Below, piece by piece: positions 7,690 to 17,372 of a stretch of DNA of 47,700 bases. The stretch is taken from positions 1 through 47,700 of the forward strand of contig JAQUKH010000022.1 of assembly GCA_028719205.1 (NCBI GenBank), given 5' to 3'. A program made the position numbers and the translations under genes. A model generated the notes under the pieces. The model worked only from the letters and a program-made list of their open reading frames with translations. It did no database searches and was not told the DNA's origin. Positions within the stretch are counted from its first letter, which is position 1, and every line of letters begins with the position of its first letter. This DNA is from a bacterium (GTDB taxonomy: Bacteria > JACRDZ01 > JAQUKH01).

Positions 7690-8457
7690 ATGTCAATATT
7701 TTATTTGAAATCTATCTTGTCAATTGTGCTTCTTGCGGTTGCCATGATTTCCATGTTTACCATGTTTGAAATATTCGGGAAAAGCGAGAAGAAATATAAT
7801 ATCGAAAAACTCAAAAAGTTCCATAGAATAAACGGCCGTATATATATTATAATATTTTTATTTATATCCTATTATTGTATTAACTCGATGATGGCTTCAA
7901 AGGCGGAACTTTCTTCCCGTGGGGCTTTTCATAGCGTGTTTTCTCTGGCTGTAATAGTTCTCTTTGCCCTTAAACTTTCCTATATCAGGATTTACAAGCA
8001 ATACTATGGAAGAGTGCAGATGATAGGCCTCTTAATTGCTTTGCTGACTTTTGGCATGATGGGGACTTCCGGGGCGTATTTTCTTCTCGTTACAAAATTT
8101 GGACAAGATAGAACGTTCGAAGAGATCATGGAATATAAAACTAAAAGCCCTCAGGCTGTCAAGGGAAAAGAAGAAAAAATAACAGCAATAAGGACGGATC
8201 CTGAAAGTATCGGCAAGGGGAAAAACCTTTTTGACGCAAAATGCAGTTTCTGTCATGATCCATATGATATAAAATTCATTGTCGGCCCCGGGCTTAAAGG
8301 TATATTGAAAAATCCTGAACTCCCCATAAGCAAAAAACAGGCAAATGCTGAGAATATAGTTCATCAATTAAGAGAGCCTTTAAGCCAAATGCCGTCCTTT
8401 AACTATCTTTTGAAAGAAGATATAGAGAATATAATCGCTTTTTTGAATACTCTTTAA
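7690..8457 (+). CDS. Membrane b-type domain fused to cytochrome c
   Basis: 255 residues. The first ~140 residues hold four hydrophobic segments with His residues near membrane edges (FHRINGR and FHSVFS), as in small di-haem quinone-reacting b-type proteins. A linker leads to a class I cytochrome c domain with Cys185-x2-Cys188-His189 (CSFCH), a GPGLKG loop and a probable Met ligand in SQMPSF. I infer that the membrane part takes electrons from quinol and passes them to its own c haem in the periplasm. Regulatory copy 2 lies just upstream. The glucoamylase gene starts 12 bases later, so both may be co-transcribed although their functions look unrelated. Confidence 0.72.
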   Translation: MSIFYLKSILSIVLLAVAMISMFTMFEIFGKSEKKYNIEKLKKFHRINGRIYIIIFLFISYYCINSMMASKAELSSRGAFHSVFSLAVIVLFALKLSYIRIYKQYYGRVQMIGLLIALLTFGMMGTSGAYFLLVTKFGQDRTFEEIMEYKTKSPQAVKGKEEKITAIRTDPESIGKGKNLFDAKCSFCHDPYDIKFIVGPGLKGILKNPELPISKKQANAENIVHQLREPLSQMPSFNYLLKEDIENIIAFLNTL

Positions 8458-8469
8458 GCTGGAGTAATT

Positions 8470-10446
8470 ATGCCTCGTGATATTCCTGTAGGAAACGGAA
8501 ATTTTCTTGTTAATTTTGACAATGATTATTGTATCAGAGATATTTATTTTCCGTCAGTCGGTAAAGAAAATCATACTGACGGCCGTAAATTCAGATTCGG
8601 TATTTTTACTGAAGGAAAATTCAAATGGGTGGATAAAAGCTGGGGACTTAAACTCTGCTATTCCCGAGAAAGCCTTATAACCCGGGTAGAAGCAAAGAAC
8701 ATTGAATTAGATATCGGGCTTGAATGCAGTGATTTCATTGATTATAAAGAAAATATTTATATTAAAAAGATATTGATCAAAAATCTTGCTGAAAGGGAAA
8801 GAGAATTCCGAATTTTTTTCAGCCATGACTTTAATATTCTTGAATATCCGGCAGGGGATACAAGTTATTACGACCCTGATGAAAGGGCCGTAATACATTA
8901 TAAAAGGAAACGTTATTTTTTAATGAGCGGTTTGAGAAATAATGTCCAGGGTATTGACCAATACGCGAATGGAAGAAAGGAATTCCAGGGGCTGGAAGGA
9001 ACCTGGCGTGACGCGGAAGACGGTATCCTTGAAGGAAGCCCGATATCGCAGGGGTCAGTGGATTCCGCGTTAGCTTTTACAGTTAAGGTTCCATCGAAGG
9101 GGGAAAACATCCTGTATTACTGGATTTGCGCGGGAAGAGATTACGCGGAAGTCAGCCGTTTGAATAAGATGATCATGGGGCACGGGGTTGATTATTTTAA
9201 TAAACGCACGGAAAATTACTGGAAAGCGTGGCTGAATAAAGACGAGCGCGGTTTCGGAGGAATACCGGAAGAGGTTATCGATCTTTATAAAAAGAGCCTT
9301 TTGATCCTTAAAACTAATATTAATTTTAACGGCGCGATAATCGCGGGAAATGATTCTGATATCCAGCATTTTGCGAGAGATACTTATAGTTATATGTGGC
9401 CCAGGGACGGGGCGCTTACCGCGTATGCTCTTGATATGGCAGGTTATCAGGGGGTTACACGGCAATTTTTTAATTTCTGCTTTGATATAATTTGCAAGGG
9501 CAAGGAATCGGTCGGGGGGTATTTTTTGCATAAATATAATCCGGATGGTTCCTTAGGAAGTTCCTGGCATCCCTGGATCAGCAGCGGCCAAAAAATCCTG
9601 CCTATCCAGGAGGACGGTACCGGGCTTATTTTATGGTCGCTGTGGTTTCATTTTAATAAATTCAGGGACATTGAATTTATTGCGAACCTTTATGAAAACC
9701 TTATAATCCGGTGCGGGGATTTTCTCGCGTCTTATAGAAACGATGAAACAGGGCTGCCGCTTTCATCTTATGACCTGTGGGAGGAAAAATGGGGGATACA
9801 CACCTTTACTCTGTCTGCCGTTTATGCCGGGCTTAAGGCTTCTGAAAATTTTGCGGATTTTTTTGGCAACAGGAAAAGAAAAAATATATACGGGAAAGCG
9901 GCGGAAGAAATAAAATCCGCCATGGGAAAATATCTTTACAGCAAAGAACATAACAGGTTTCTGAAAACAATAGTTCCCGATAAAAACGGTATATTTAAAA
10001 AAGATTTAACAATTGATTCGAGCCTCTACGCGCCCTTTTATTTCGGTATGTTCGGGGCAAAAGATGAATGGGTAATTAACACAATGAATGCTGTAAAAGA
10101 CCGGCTTTGGCTAAAAACACTAAGCGGCGGCCTTGCAAGGTATGAAGGGGACGGTTATTACAGGATCAGTGAAAATATTAAAGAAGTTCCGGGTAATCCA
10201 TGGTTTATATGCACACTCTGGCTTGCCCAGTGGTATATCGCGAAGGCTGAAAATTTAAAAGAACTTAGTGAGGCAATGGCCATTCTTAAATGGGTTCAGG
10301 CAAGGGCACTGTCTTCAGGTGTTTTGGCTGAACAAGCAGATCCTTATACAAATCAGTCTCATTCTGTTTCCCCGCTTACATGGAGCCACGCGGTTTTTAT
10401 TACAACCGTTCTGGAATATATAGAGAAGGCAAAGGTATTAAAATGA
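8470..10446 (+). CDS. GH15 family glucoamylase / glucan hydrolase
   Basis: 658 residues, full length for bacterial GH15 enzymes with an N-terminal beta-sandwich (about 1-260) and a C-terminal (alpha/alpha)6 barrel. Family motifs seen are RDTYSYMWPRDGALTAYALD (substrate-binding subsite), YDLWEEKWGIHTFT (catalytic acid region) and EQADPYTNQ (catalytic base region). It hydrolyses alpha-glucosidic bonds from the non-reducing end, releasing glucose. No signal peptide is seen, so it probably acts in the cytoplasm on glycogen-like stores or trehalose-like sugars. TGGAG precedes the ATG. A small Cys-rich gene follows 26 bases later. Confidence 0.9.
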   Translation: MPRDIPVGNGNFLVNFDNDYCIRDIYFPSVGKENHTDGRKFRFGIFTEGKFKWVDKSWGLKLCYSRESLITRVEAKNIELDIGLECSDFIDYKENIYIKKILIKNLAEREREFRIFFSHDFNILEYPAGDTSYYDPDERAVIHYKRKRYFLMSGLRNNVQGIDQYANGRKEFQGLEGTWRDAEDGILEGSPISQGSVDSALAFTVKVPSKGENILYYWICAGRDYAEVSRLNKMIMGHGVDYFNKRTENYWKAWLNKDERGFGGIPEEVIDLYKKSLLILKTNINFNGAIIAGNDSDIQHFARDTYSYMWPRDGALTAYALDMAGYQGVTRQFFNFCFDIICKGKESVGGYFLHKYNPDGSLGSSWHPWISSGQKILPIQEDGTGLILWSLWFHFNKFRDIEFIANLYENLIIRCGDFLASYRNDETGLPLSSYDLWEEKWGIHTFTLSAVYAGLKASENFADFFGNRKRKNIYGKAAEEIKSAMGKYLYSKEHNRFLKTIVPDKNGIFKKDLTIDSSLYAPFYFGMFGAKDEWVINTMNAVKDRLWLKTLSGGLARYEGDGYYRISENIKEVPGNPWFICTLWLAQWYIAKAENLKELSEAMAILKWVQARALSSGVLAEQADPYTNQSHSVSPLTWSHAVFITTVLEYIEKAKVLK

Positions 10447-10472
10447 TATATTAAATTTAAGGAGATAATCGC

Positions 10473-10700
10473 ATGCCGAAAGTAGAGGATAATTTTGATA
10501 ATGAAAATATATGCAATAAATTTTGCGGAGTATGCCCGACATATCCCGGAGTAAAGGGGGAGTTATTATTCTGCGCGAGAGGCGCGAGCCGCTTGCCAAA
10601 ACAAAAATCAGGGTGTAACTGTGGTTTATGTGATTTGTGGAACAAATACGACCTTTCGGATTTTTATTTTTGCATGAGGAAAAAAGAAGAAGGGGGGTAA
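10473..10700 (+). CDS. DUF2769-like small Cys-rich protein
   Basis: 75 residues with AAGGAG before the ATG. Eight or more Cys occur in a spaced pattern (CNKFCGVCPTYPG, LFCARG, GCNCGLCDLW, YFCM), which matches the DUF2769 family of small, presumably metal- or cluster-binding proteins of anaerobes. Its function is unknown. It is the last gene of the glucoamylase unit and converges on a histidine kinase gene 16 bases away. Confidence 0.7.
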   Translation: MPKVEDNFDNENICNKFCGVCPTYPGVKGELLFCARGASRLPKQKSGCNCGLCDLWNKYDLSDFYFCMRKKEEGG

Positions 10701-10716
10701 GTTAACTTTTTAAAAT

Positions 10717-12246
10717 TTATTGTTTCTTTTTTTTCGGCAGATTTACTGAAACTTCTGTTCCCCTGCCAGTTTCGCTTTCAATATTTATTGTGCCGGAATG
10801 GAGGCTTATTATCTGAAAGCAAACTGAAAGCCCAAGCCCGGTACCTTTGGATTTGGTTGAGAAAAACGGTTCAAATACTTTTCCCAGATTATCTTTGCTT
10901 ATTCCAACTCCGTTATCTTTGATGCAGACTTTAAGCAGATTGTCATTGTCATAAGCTTTTATTTCTATCAAGCCGTCAGGTTCTGAAACAGCGTCATGCG
11001 CGTTATTCAGCAGATTAATAAATACCTCTTTTATCTGGAAAGGGTCTGATTCAATAAAAATATTTTTTATCGGTTCGAGTTCTTTTTTTAATAAAACTTT
11101 TTTCTTGGATATTTTTTTTGAATCCTTAATACATTCGATAAGGATCTCGTAGAAATTAAAATTCTCATAATTCGGCATTCTGATCTTAGAGTAAAACAAA
11201 AGATTATTAATGATTTGTTCGCTTTCAACTATTTTATTTTCAATATTATTTAAGGAACGTTCCGCTGATGGGTCCAGAATTTTTCTTTTGAGATTGTAAA
11301 CTGCCATTAATATAGTATTCAAAGGATTTCTAAGTTCATGTGCCACGGTCGCGGCCAGGGTGCCTATGTCTGAAAGCCTCTTGGCTTTATCCAGTTCTAT
11401 CCGGGTTATCATTAATTCCTGAGACCTCTCTTTGACCATTCTTTCAAAAGTTTCTTTATCGCGTTTCAGGATCTCCTCGGCCTGTTTGCGTTCGGTAATA
11501 TCAACCGAAAAACTTATTACCCCTATAATATTGCCTTGAGAATCGCGGTAAGGAATCTTATCCGTCTGGATGAAACGCGTCTTATTATTAATTATCGCGG
11601 TTTCAGTAATATCCATCTTTGGTTTACCTGATCTTATTACTTCCAAGTCTTCCTTCCAGTAGGCTTCAGCCTGTTCCCTGGTATAAATTTCAAAGAGAGA
11701 TTTACCTTCCAATGCCTTTTTAGACATTCCCATCATTTTACTGAAAGCTTTATTTACCCGCAGTAAGCGGTTTTCTTTGTCCTTATAAAAAATCCAGGAA
11801 GGCACGGAATCAAGAATGATTTGCAGTTCCTCCTGCTGTTTGGCAAGCACTTCTTCGATGTGTTTCCGTTCAATCGCGTATTTTATGCAGCGTTTAAGAG
11901 CATCTGTATTTATTTTCCCCTTTACAAGATAGTCAGCCGCTTTGCATTGTAAAGATTCTATCGCCAGATTTTCATCGTCAGCTCCAGTCAGGATAATAAC
12001 CGGAATATCCGGCATCAGCTTGACAATCTCTGTAAGGCCCTCAAGGCTGCGGCTGTCCGGCAGGTTAATATCCAGTAATACAGTGTCGAAAACTTCTTTC
12101 TCCAATTTTAAAATGCCGCCGGCCAAATTGTCCGCGTGAGTAATTTTAAAATAAGGATTCACGCAGTGCCTGAGTAATTCCCTGACAATTCTAATGTCTG
12201 CCGGATTATCTTCGATAACAAGTAAATGAATTTCACTTTTTTCCAT
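10717..12246 (-). CDS. Receiver-PAS-histidine kinase
   Basis: 509 residues. A receiver domain comes first (acidic pocket EDN, phospho-acceptor Asp59 in LLDINLPD), then a PAS domain (about 140-255), a coiled stretch, the dimerisation helix with phospho-acceptor His303 (AHELRNP) and an ATPase domain (DNGVGI, GTGLGL). No membrane segment is present, so it is cytosolic. Having the receiver at the front suggests that another kinase phosphorylates it. It is the last of three minus-strand signalling genes and has a shorter paralogue without PAS at 37066-38244, with the same receiver and the same kinase core. Confidence 0.9.
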   Translation of the reverse strand: MEKSEIHLLVIEDNPADIRIVRELLRHCVNPYFKITHADNLAGGILKLEKEVFDTVLLDINLPDSRSLEGLTEIVKLMPDIPVIILTGADDENLAIESLQCKAADYLVKGKINTDALKRCIKYAIERKHIEEVLAKQQEELQIILDSVPSWIFYKDKENRLLRVNKAFSKMMGMSKKALEGKSLFEIYTREQAEAYWKEDLEVIRSGKPKMDITETAIINNKTRFIQTDKIPYRDSQGNIIGVISFSVDITERKQAEEILKRDKETFERMVKERSQELMITRIELDKAKRLSDIGTLAATVAHELRNPLNTILMAVYNLKRKILDPSAERSLNNIENKIVESEQIINNLLFYSKIRMPNYENFNFYEILIECIKDSKKISKKKVLLKKELEPIKNIFIESDPFQIKEVFINLLNNAHDAVSEPDGLIEIKAYDNDNLLKVCIKDNGVGISKDNLGKVFEPFFSTKSKGTGLGLSVCFQIISLHSGTINIESETGRGTEVSVNLPKKKKQ

Positions 12247-12253
12247 AAAAAAT

Positions 12254-12703
12254 CTATTCCTTTGGCGGAAGCTTTACTATTGTAAGCCAGAAATCCTGAA
12301 TAGCCCTTGCTACCCTGGCGAATTGTAAAAGGTCAATGGGTTTTGTGATAAAACAGTTAGCGTGAAGATTATATGATTTTATTATATCCTCTTCCGCCTT
12401 GGATACCGTGAGAACTACCACGGGGATCATTTTCAGTTTGTCGCTTTCTTTTATTTCCTTGAGGACTTCTCTCCCGTCAATTCTCGGCAGGTTCAGGTCC
12501 AGCAATATAAGGTCAGGCCTTACCGCGTTTGAATATTTTCCCCGCCTGTGAAGAAAATTGAGCGCTTCTTCACCGTCACTTACGACCTGAACATTGTTGC
12601 ATATTTTTTCTTGTTTCAAGGTTTCGATCGTAAGCCTCACATCAGCCGGGTTGTCTTCCACTAGAAGAATTTCTATGGAATTAACATGATTTCCGTTCTT
12701 CAT
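12254..12703 (-). CDS. Single-domain response regulator (Rcp1-like)
   Basis: 149 residues: a lone receiver with acidic pocket VEDNPAD, phospho-acceptor Asp69 (LLDLNLP), the switch Thr (VLTVS) and Lys (ITKP). The inserted loop [12 protein letters not shown] is typical of Rcp1-like regulators that work with PAS-rich kinases. ATG at 12703 (minus strand) follows AAAGGAGG, so I rejected the longer start 60 bases upstream. It overlaps the end of the 1261-residue kinase gene by 23 bases, so they are coupled, and this is likely that kinase's direct phosphate acceptor. The output is unknown, since no DNA-binding domain exists. Confidence 0.88.
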   Translation of the reverse strand: MKNGNHVNSIEILLVEDNPADVRLTIETLKQEKICNNVQVVSDGEEALNFLHRRGKYSNAVRPDLILLDLNLPRIDGREVLKEIKESDKLKMIPVVVLTVSKAEEDIIKSYNLHANCFITKPIDLLQFARVARAIQDFWLTIVKLPPKE

Positions 12704-15700
12704 TTGCTGCCTCCTTTTGTATGTTTGCCGGTATCGTAAAATAAAAGGTTGAACCTTTTCCAACCTGCGATTCTACCCAGATCCGGCCGCCGTGCGTTTC
12801 TATAATTTTTTTGCATATTGAAAGGCCGATACCGGTTCCCGGGTATTTGTCCCTGCCGTGGAGCCGCTGGAATATTAAAAAGATCTTCTCCTTGTATTTT
12901 TCATCAATGCCTATGCCGTTATCGCTGACAGAGAACAGCCATTCATTTCCATTTTTTTTCGCGCTGATATGGATATGAGGAGCCTCTTTTCCGCGAAACT
13001 TTATGGCATTTGAAATAAGATTCTGGAAAAGCTGGAGAAAATTACTCTCATTGCATACCGAAACAGGAAGTGTGTCATGAGTTATAACAGCTCCTGTTCC
13101 CTCTATGACAGAGCTTAAAATCGTGACAACCTTTCCGAGAACTGAATTGCAGTCAACATCAGTTTTTTGCGTCTCAACCCTGCCAATACGGGAATAAGCG
13201 AGAAGGTCTATTATAAGTTTTTGCATGCGGTTCGCGGCATCCGTTATGAAATCAATGAAATCATCCGCGTCCGGATCAAGCCTGGCTTTATACCTGTGCG
13301 CTAATAATTGGGAAAAACTCGACATGGTCCGGAGCGGCTCCTGCAGGTCATGGGAGGCGACATAGGCAAATTGTTCAAGGTTTTCGTTCGCGCGTTTAAG
13401 GTTATCCTCAGCTTTCTTTCTCTCTGTAATATCGTGCACCATCCCTACGGACCTGATAATTTTTCCGGACGCGTCTCTGATGTGTTCACACTTTTCATGG
13501 ACGAAGCGAATTTCCCCGGTTGATCTTTTTACTATCCTGTGCTCGATTTCATATTTATCACTTCCTTCTCGAACGGAACCGGAATACGCGGAATCAACCG
13601 CGGCGCGGTCATCCGGGTGGATCGCATCGAGAAATGCCTCATATGTGGCCGTGAATTCCTGCGGTTCAAAGCCAAAGATCCTGTATACTTCATCCGACCA
13701 TGAAAGGCGGTTATTTATGAGGTTCAGTTCCCAGCCGCCGAGATGTGATATTTCCTGCGCCCTGTTTAACCTTTTTTCGCTTTCGAATAGTTCAAGTGAG
13801 CGTTCTTTCACGCGCTGTTCCAGAGTTTCGTTTATTTTTTCAAGGACTTCACGCGCTTTTTTGATATCAGTAACATCGCGCGCTGCAGCAAAAACGCCGG
13901 AGACATTGCCGCTGTTGTCTTTATAGACACTGGCATTATAGAGAACATCTATCAGCTTGCCGTCTTTACGTCGTATAGTCAGGGGATAGTCTGTAACAAA
14001 ACCTTTGGCAAATACCTGCAGGTAACCGGCCCGTGCTTTTTCAGGTTCCGTGAAATAGCCTGAGAAGTCAGTGCCTATAAGCTCTTCCCTGGTCTTTTCT
14101 GTTGCCCTGATAGTAGCTTCGTTAACGTCTGTAATTTTACCATCAGCTGATATAGTTACAAGCGGGTCAAGAGAGGCCTCGATGAGGCTTCTGGCGTATT
14201 GAGAGGCCTGTTTCAGCAACGTCACATCGCGCGCGGCAGCAAAGATGCCGGTAATATTTCCGCTGGTATCTTTGTAGACACTGGCGTTATATAGGACATC
14301 CGTAAGTTTGCCGTCCTTGCGGCGTATGGTCAGGGGGTAATCTGTAACAAAACCTTTTGAGAAAACCTGCAGGTAACCTGCCCGGGCTTTTTCAGGCTCA
14401 GTGAAGTAGCCGGAGAAGTCAGTGCCTATAAGCTCTTCCCTGGCCTTTCCTGTTGCCCTGATAGTAGCTTCGTTAACGTCTGTAATTTTACCATCAGCTG
14501 ATATAGTTACAAGCGGGTCAAGAGAGGCCTCGATAAGGCTTCTGGCGTATTGGGAGGCTTGTTTTGATTTTTCTTCTGCGCGTTTCTTTTCCGAAATATC
14601 GCTGCTTATCACCAAATATCCAATTGGTTTTCCAGAAGTATCATCACGCCTGGTAACGACAAGGTTAGCCGTAAAATTGGAGCCGTCCTTTCGGACACGT
14701 TGAAATTCTCCCTCCGCGATTCCCTTTTCATAAGCCTCCGTCAATAATTTTTCCACAGCTCCTGATCTTATATCTTCAGGCACATGAAGGATGTTTGAAT
14801 TTTTGCCTATAATCTCTTCCGCCTTATAACCGTAGTTGCGATAGGCTCCTTCATTCCAGGAAAGGATGCGTTGATTGATATCTTTTCCGATTATCGAGTA
14901 TTTTATTGAACTTTGCAGAATATTATCCAGGAAGTTTTTCGTTTTAACAAACTCGCTCATGATACGCTTTGATTCAGTCACATCGCGCGCGGCAGCAAAT
15001 ACGCCGGTGACATTGCCGTGGGTATCTTTGTAGACACTGGCGTTATAGAGGACATCCGTTAACTTACCGTCCTTATGGCGTATGGTCAGGGGATAATCAG
15101 TAACAAAGCCTTTAGAGAAAACCTGGAGATAACCTGCCCGGGCTTTTTCAGGCTCAGTGAAGTAGCCGGAGAAGTCTGTGCCTATCAGTTTTTCCCTGGA
15201 TTTTCCGGTTGCCCTGATAGTAGCCTCGTTAACATCTGTGATCTTACCGTCGGTTGAGATAGTAACAAGCGGGTCGAGAGAAGCCTCGATGAGGTTTCTG
15301 GCATATTGGGAATTTGCGAACAAATGTTCCTGGGCTAGTTTTAATTTACCGGTCATTTTATCAAATGATCTTGATAGCTGGCCGATTTCATCTCTTGAAT
15401 TGATTTCAACTTTGTGGTTTAAGTTTCCGCTCCCGATTATTTCAGCGCCATTTGACAATTTTTTTATAGGCTCAGAAATGGAATTGGCAATGGAAAACGC
15501 CATTATGCAGCTCAAAATAAGAATAATGGTAAGAATTAATATTGTAATATTCCGTAAATTAATCGCATCGGCAAAGGCTTCATCGCTATCGATTTTTGAT
15601 ACTATTCCCCAATCTAAAGAGGGAATATGCCTCCATGCCGCGATAACGTTTTTTCCCCGATAATCGATTAACTGCCCGGAACCGAACTTTCCCTTTACCG

Positions 15701-16466
15701 CTTCCTGGATCGGGCCGCCGAGTGATTTCCCTATTTCAACCTGCCTTTTGAGAACCGCCTGGGGATCATGCCTTAACGGATTTAAATATACTACTTGATT
15801 ATTTATTGCCCTGCCTAATAAAGTTTCGCCTGTGTTGCCCAACCCTGTCACATCACTGATAATTTCATACATGGGAGCCAGGTCTACTTCAAAAGCGATG
15901 ACTCCCGCAAAAGCGCCATTTAGATCCGAAGCCGGGGCGGTAATCAGCACTGCCGGTTTATCGCCTTCTGTTTTGTTTAAAAAGATTTCCGAAAAATAAA
16001 TTTTATTTTTTCCTTCCGAGAAAGCCTTTTCGTGATAGCTGAAAAAAGACTTTGAAATTTCCCTGGAATAATGTGGAATACTGCTTGTATATACGATTAT
16101 GCCTTTATTATCGATAAGCATAATGTCAAAAAGATGTAAAATTGATTGCATTCGCCTTAGTTGTTCATCCAGCGTTTTCTTCGCGGAAATAGACTCGGGA
16201 TTGGATGGGTCATTTAAAAACCGGGACAGGAGAGTAAGGTTCTTCCTGATATTGTAAAGGCCCTGGGTTATTTCCATTTCTGATTTTAACCTTCCAAAAT
16301 ATGTTTCAATTCTTTCCGTTTTGAACGCAACAGTATTTTCCAGCTGTATCAGCCTGTTAGCTTCTAATGAATTTCTGTAATTATTGAAAGTTAAAATGCT
16401 GATAATAAGAAGTGGAATGGAGGCAACAGCTAAAAAGGTAATAATAAGTTTTAATCTAATAGACAT
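12681..16466 (-). CDS. Membrane sensor histidine kinase with Cache, HAMP and five PAS domains
   Basis: 1261 residues. Order: membrane helix (7-29), periplasmic Cache-like sensor (about 35-290), second helix (about 300-322), HAMP (to about 380), five PAS domains, dimerisation helix with His1039 (SHDLQEP) and ATPase domain (GTGIGL). Three PAS domains (ending near residues 495, 747 and 864) are almost the same sequence, sharing [33 protein letters not shown] and AAARDVT. The second and third lie in direct tandem; a different PAS separates them from the first. The last PAS belongs to the PAS_3 group. It should sense an extracytoplasmic ligand and phosphorylate the coupled regulator. A divergent intergenic region separates it from the phosphoribosyltransferase gene. 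Confidence 0.92.
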   Translation of the reverse strand: MSIRLKLIITFLAVASIPLLIISILTFNNYRNSLEANRLIQLENTVAFKTERIETYFGRLKSEMEITQGLYNIRKNLTLLSRFLNDPSNPESISAKKTLDEQLRRMQSILHLFDIMLIDNKGIIVYTSSIPHYSREISKSFFSYHEKAFSEGKNKIYFSEIFLNKTEGDKPAVLITAPASDLNGAFAGVIAFEVDLAPMYEIISDVTGLGNTGETLLGRAINNQVVYLNPLRHDPQAVLKRQVEIGKSLGGPIQEAVKGKFGSGQLIDYRGKNVIAAWRHIPSLDWGIVSKIDSDEAFADAINLRNITILILTIILILSCIMAFSIANSISEPIKKLSNGAEIIGSGNLNHKVEINSRDEIGQLSRSFDKMTGKLKLAQEHLFANSQYARNLIEASLDPLVTISTDGKITDVNEATIRATGKSREKLIGTDFSGYFTEPEKARAGYLQVFSKGFVTDYPLTIRHKDGKLTDVLYNASVYKDTHGNVTGVFAAARDVTESKRIMSEFVKTKNFLDNILQSSIKYSIIGKDINQRILSWNEGAYRNYGYKAEEIIGKNSNILHVPEDIRSGAVEKLLTEAYEKGIAEGEFQRVRKDGSNFTANLVVTRRDDTSGKPIGYLVISSDISEKKRAEEKSKQASQYARSLIEASLDPLVTISADGKITDVNEATIRATGKAREELIGTDFSGYFTEPEKARAGYLQVFSKGFVTDYPLTIRRKDGKLTDVLYNASVYKDTSGNITGIFAAARDVTLLKQASQYARSLIEASLDPLVTISADGKITDVNEATIRATEKTREELIGTDFSGYFTEPEKARAGYLQVFAKGFVTDYPLTIRRKDGKLIDVLYNASVYKDNSGNVSGVFAAARDVTDIKKAREVLEKINETLEQRVKERSLELFESEKRLNRAQEISHLGGWELNLINNRLSWSDEVYRIFGFEPQEFTATYEAFLDAIHPDDRAAVDSAYSGSVREGSDKYEIEHRIVKRSTGEIRFVHEKCEHIRDASGKIIRSVGMVHDITERKKAEDNLKRANENLEQFAYVASHDLQEPLRTMSSFSQLLAHRYKARLDPDADDFIDFITDAANRMQKLIIDLLAYSRIGRVETQKTDVDCNSVLGKVVTILSSVIEGTGAVITHDTLPVSVCNESNFLQLFQNLISNAIKFRGKEAPHIHISAKKNGNEWLFSVSDNGIGIDEKYKEKIFLIFQRLHGRDKYPGTGIGLSICKKIIETHGGRIWVESQVGKGSTFYFTIPANIQKEAANEERKSC
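13862..14563 (-). repeat. Tandem 351-bp coding repeat (PAS duplication)
   Basis: Two direct copies with a period of 351 bases (117 codons), marked by ACATCGCGCG at 13873 and 14224. A third diverged copy has the same mark at 14980. The stretches at about 14109-14212 and 14459-14562 differ by only a few bases. This indicates recent duplication or gene conversion inside the kinase gene. Confidence 0.85.
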
Positions 16467-16578
16467 ATTTTCTTTTTCCGGGATATATTTTAGTTTTTAC
16501 TTACCTTAATTCTATTAAAATAATTTATTTTCTCAAAAGATTCTGCCGGTGTCAATTTAAATCTTATCTAAGAACCGG

Positions 16579-16643
16579 AGTGGTGAAAAGTCAATAAAAA
16601 ACAGATTCAGCCAATAGATATATTTTTCATAAAATATATAATT
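16579..16643 (+). promoter_or_regulatory. GTCA-box promoter element, copy 3 (diverged)
   Basis: GTCA at 16590-16593, ACAGATTCAGCCA, then TAGATA (16615-16620) and a perfect TATAAT at 16637-16642 with 16-base spacing. The -35 hexamer is less conserved than in other copies. It lies 21 bases ahead of the phosphoribosyltransferase start. The rest of the 16467-16663 gap is AT-rich and must also hold the minus-strand promoter of the kinase, which I could not pin down. Confidence 0.6.
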
Positions 16644-16663
16644 ATTCTAAAAGGTAAAATATC

Positions 16664-17290
16664 ATGTTTAACGATAGAAAAGACGCGGGAAAAAAATTGG
16701 CTAAAGCATTAGAAAAGTATAAAAATAAAAATGTTGTTGTGCTTGCCATACCGCGCGGCGGGGTGGAAGTCGGTTACGAGGTCGCGAAATACCTCAATGC
16801 TGAATTATCCGTAATAGTTTCACGAAAACTCCCTTCGCTGGAAAATCCTGAATCGGGGTTCGGAGCAATAGCGGAGGATGGCAGTCTTTTTATGTTTGAT
16901 TTCGCGAAAAGGATATATTCCACGGAAGTAATCAATAGAATTATTGAAGAACAAAAATCCGAGATAAAAAGAAGAATCCAATTATTCAGGAAAGGAAAGG
17001 CGCTTCCGGAGATTAAAGGAAAAACTGTTATACTTGTTGATGACGGGATCGCGATGGGTTCCACTATATACGCGTCAATACTTTTATGCAGAAATAAAAA
17101 AGCAGGGGAAATTATAGTCGCGGCTCCCGTATCAGGAATGGATACTAAAGAGATTATTAAAGAAGCGGCCGATGAAGTTATTATTCTGGAAACACCTGAT
17201 TCATTCCATGCCGTTGCTGAGTCTTATTTAAATTGGTATGATGTGCCGGATGAAGAGGTGATAAAGATATTGAACAAATTTGGTAATTAG
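16664..17290 (+). CDS. Phosphoribosyltransferase-fold protein (COG1926 type)
   Basis: 208 residues. The PRPP-binding motif VILVDDGIAMGST is clear, and the N-terminus has IPRGGVEVGYEVA, typical of the stand-alone PRTase group often annotated COG1926. Substrate and pathway are unknown for this group, which in other bacteria is often found near stress and dormancy genes. It has its own regulatory copy upstream, and copy 4 starts at its stop codon. The ribosome-binding site is modest (AAGGT). Confidence 0.82.
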   Translation: MFNDRKDAGKKLAKALEKYKNKNVVVLAIPRGGVEVGYEVAKYLNAELSVIVSRKLPSLENPESGFGAIAEDGSLFMFDFAKRIYSTEVINRIIEEQKSEIKRRIQLFRKGKALPEIKGKTVILVDDGIAMGSTIYASILLCRNKKAGEIIVAAPVSGMDTKEIIKEAADEVIILETPDSFHAVAESYLNWYDVPDEEVIKILNKFGN

Positions 17291-17353
17291 TGGAAATAAG
17301 TCATAAATAAGCAGACTCCGGCCATTTACATTATTTAAAAAAATAAATAATAT
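17290..17353 (+). promoter_or_regulatory. GTCA-box promoter element, copy 4
   Basis: GTCA at 17300-17303, AGCAGACTCCGGCCA, TTTACA at 17325-17330 and TAATAT at 17348-17353 (17-base spacing). It starts at the TAG of the phosphoribosyltransferase gene and serves the pentahaem cytochrome that begins 20 bases downstream. Confidence 0.75.
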
Positions 17354-17372
17354 TATGTGGGAGGATGTTATT

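Noticed and set aside
13308-15663. Plus-strand open frames opposite the large sensor kinase
   Set aside because: Shadow frames of a coding region with codon-biased third positions; the minus-strand product has complete, ordered domains.
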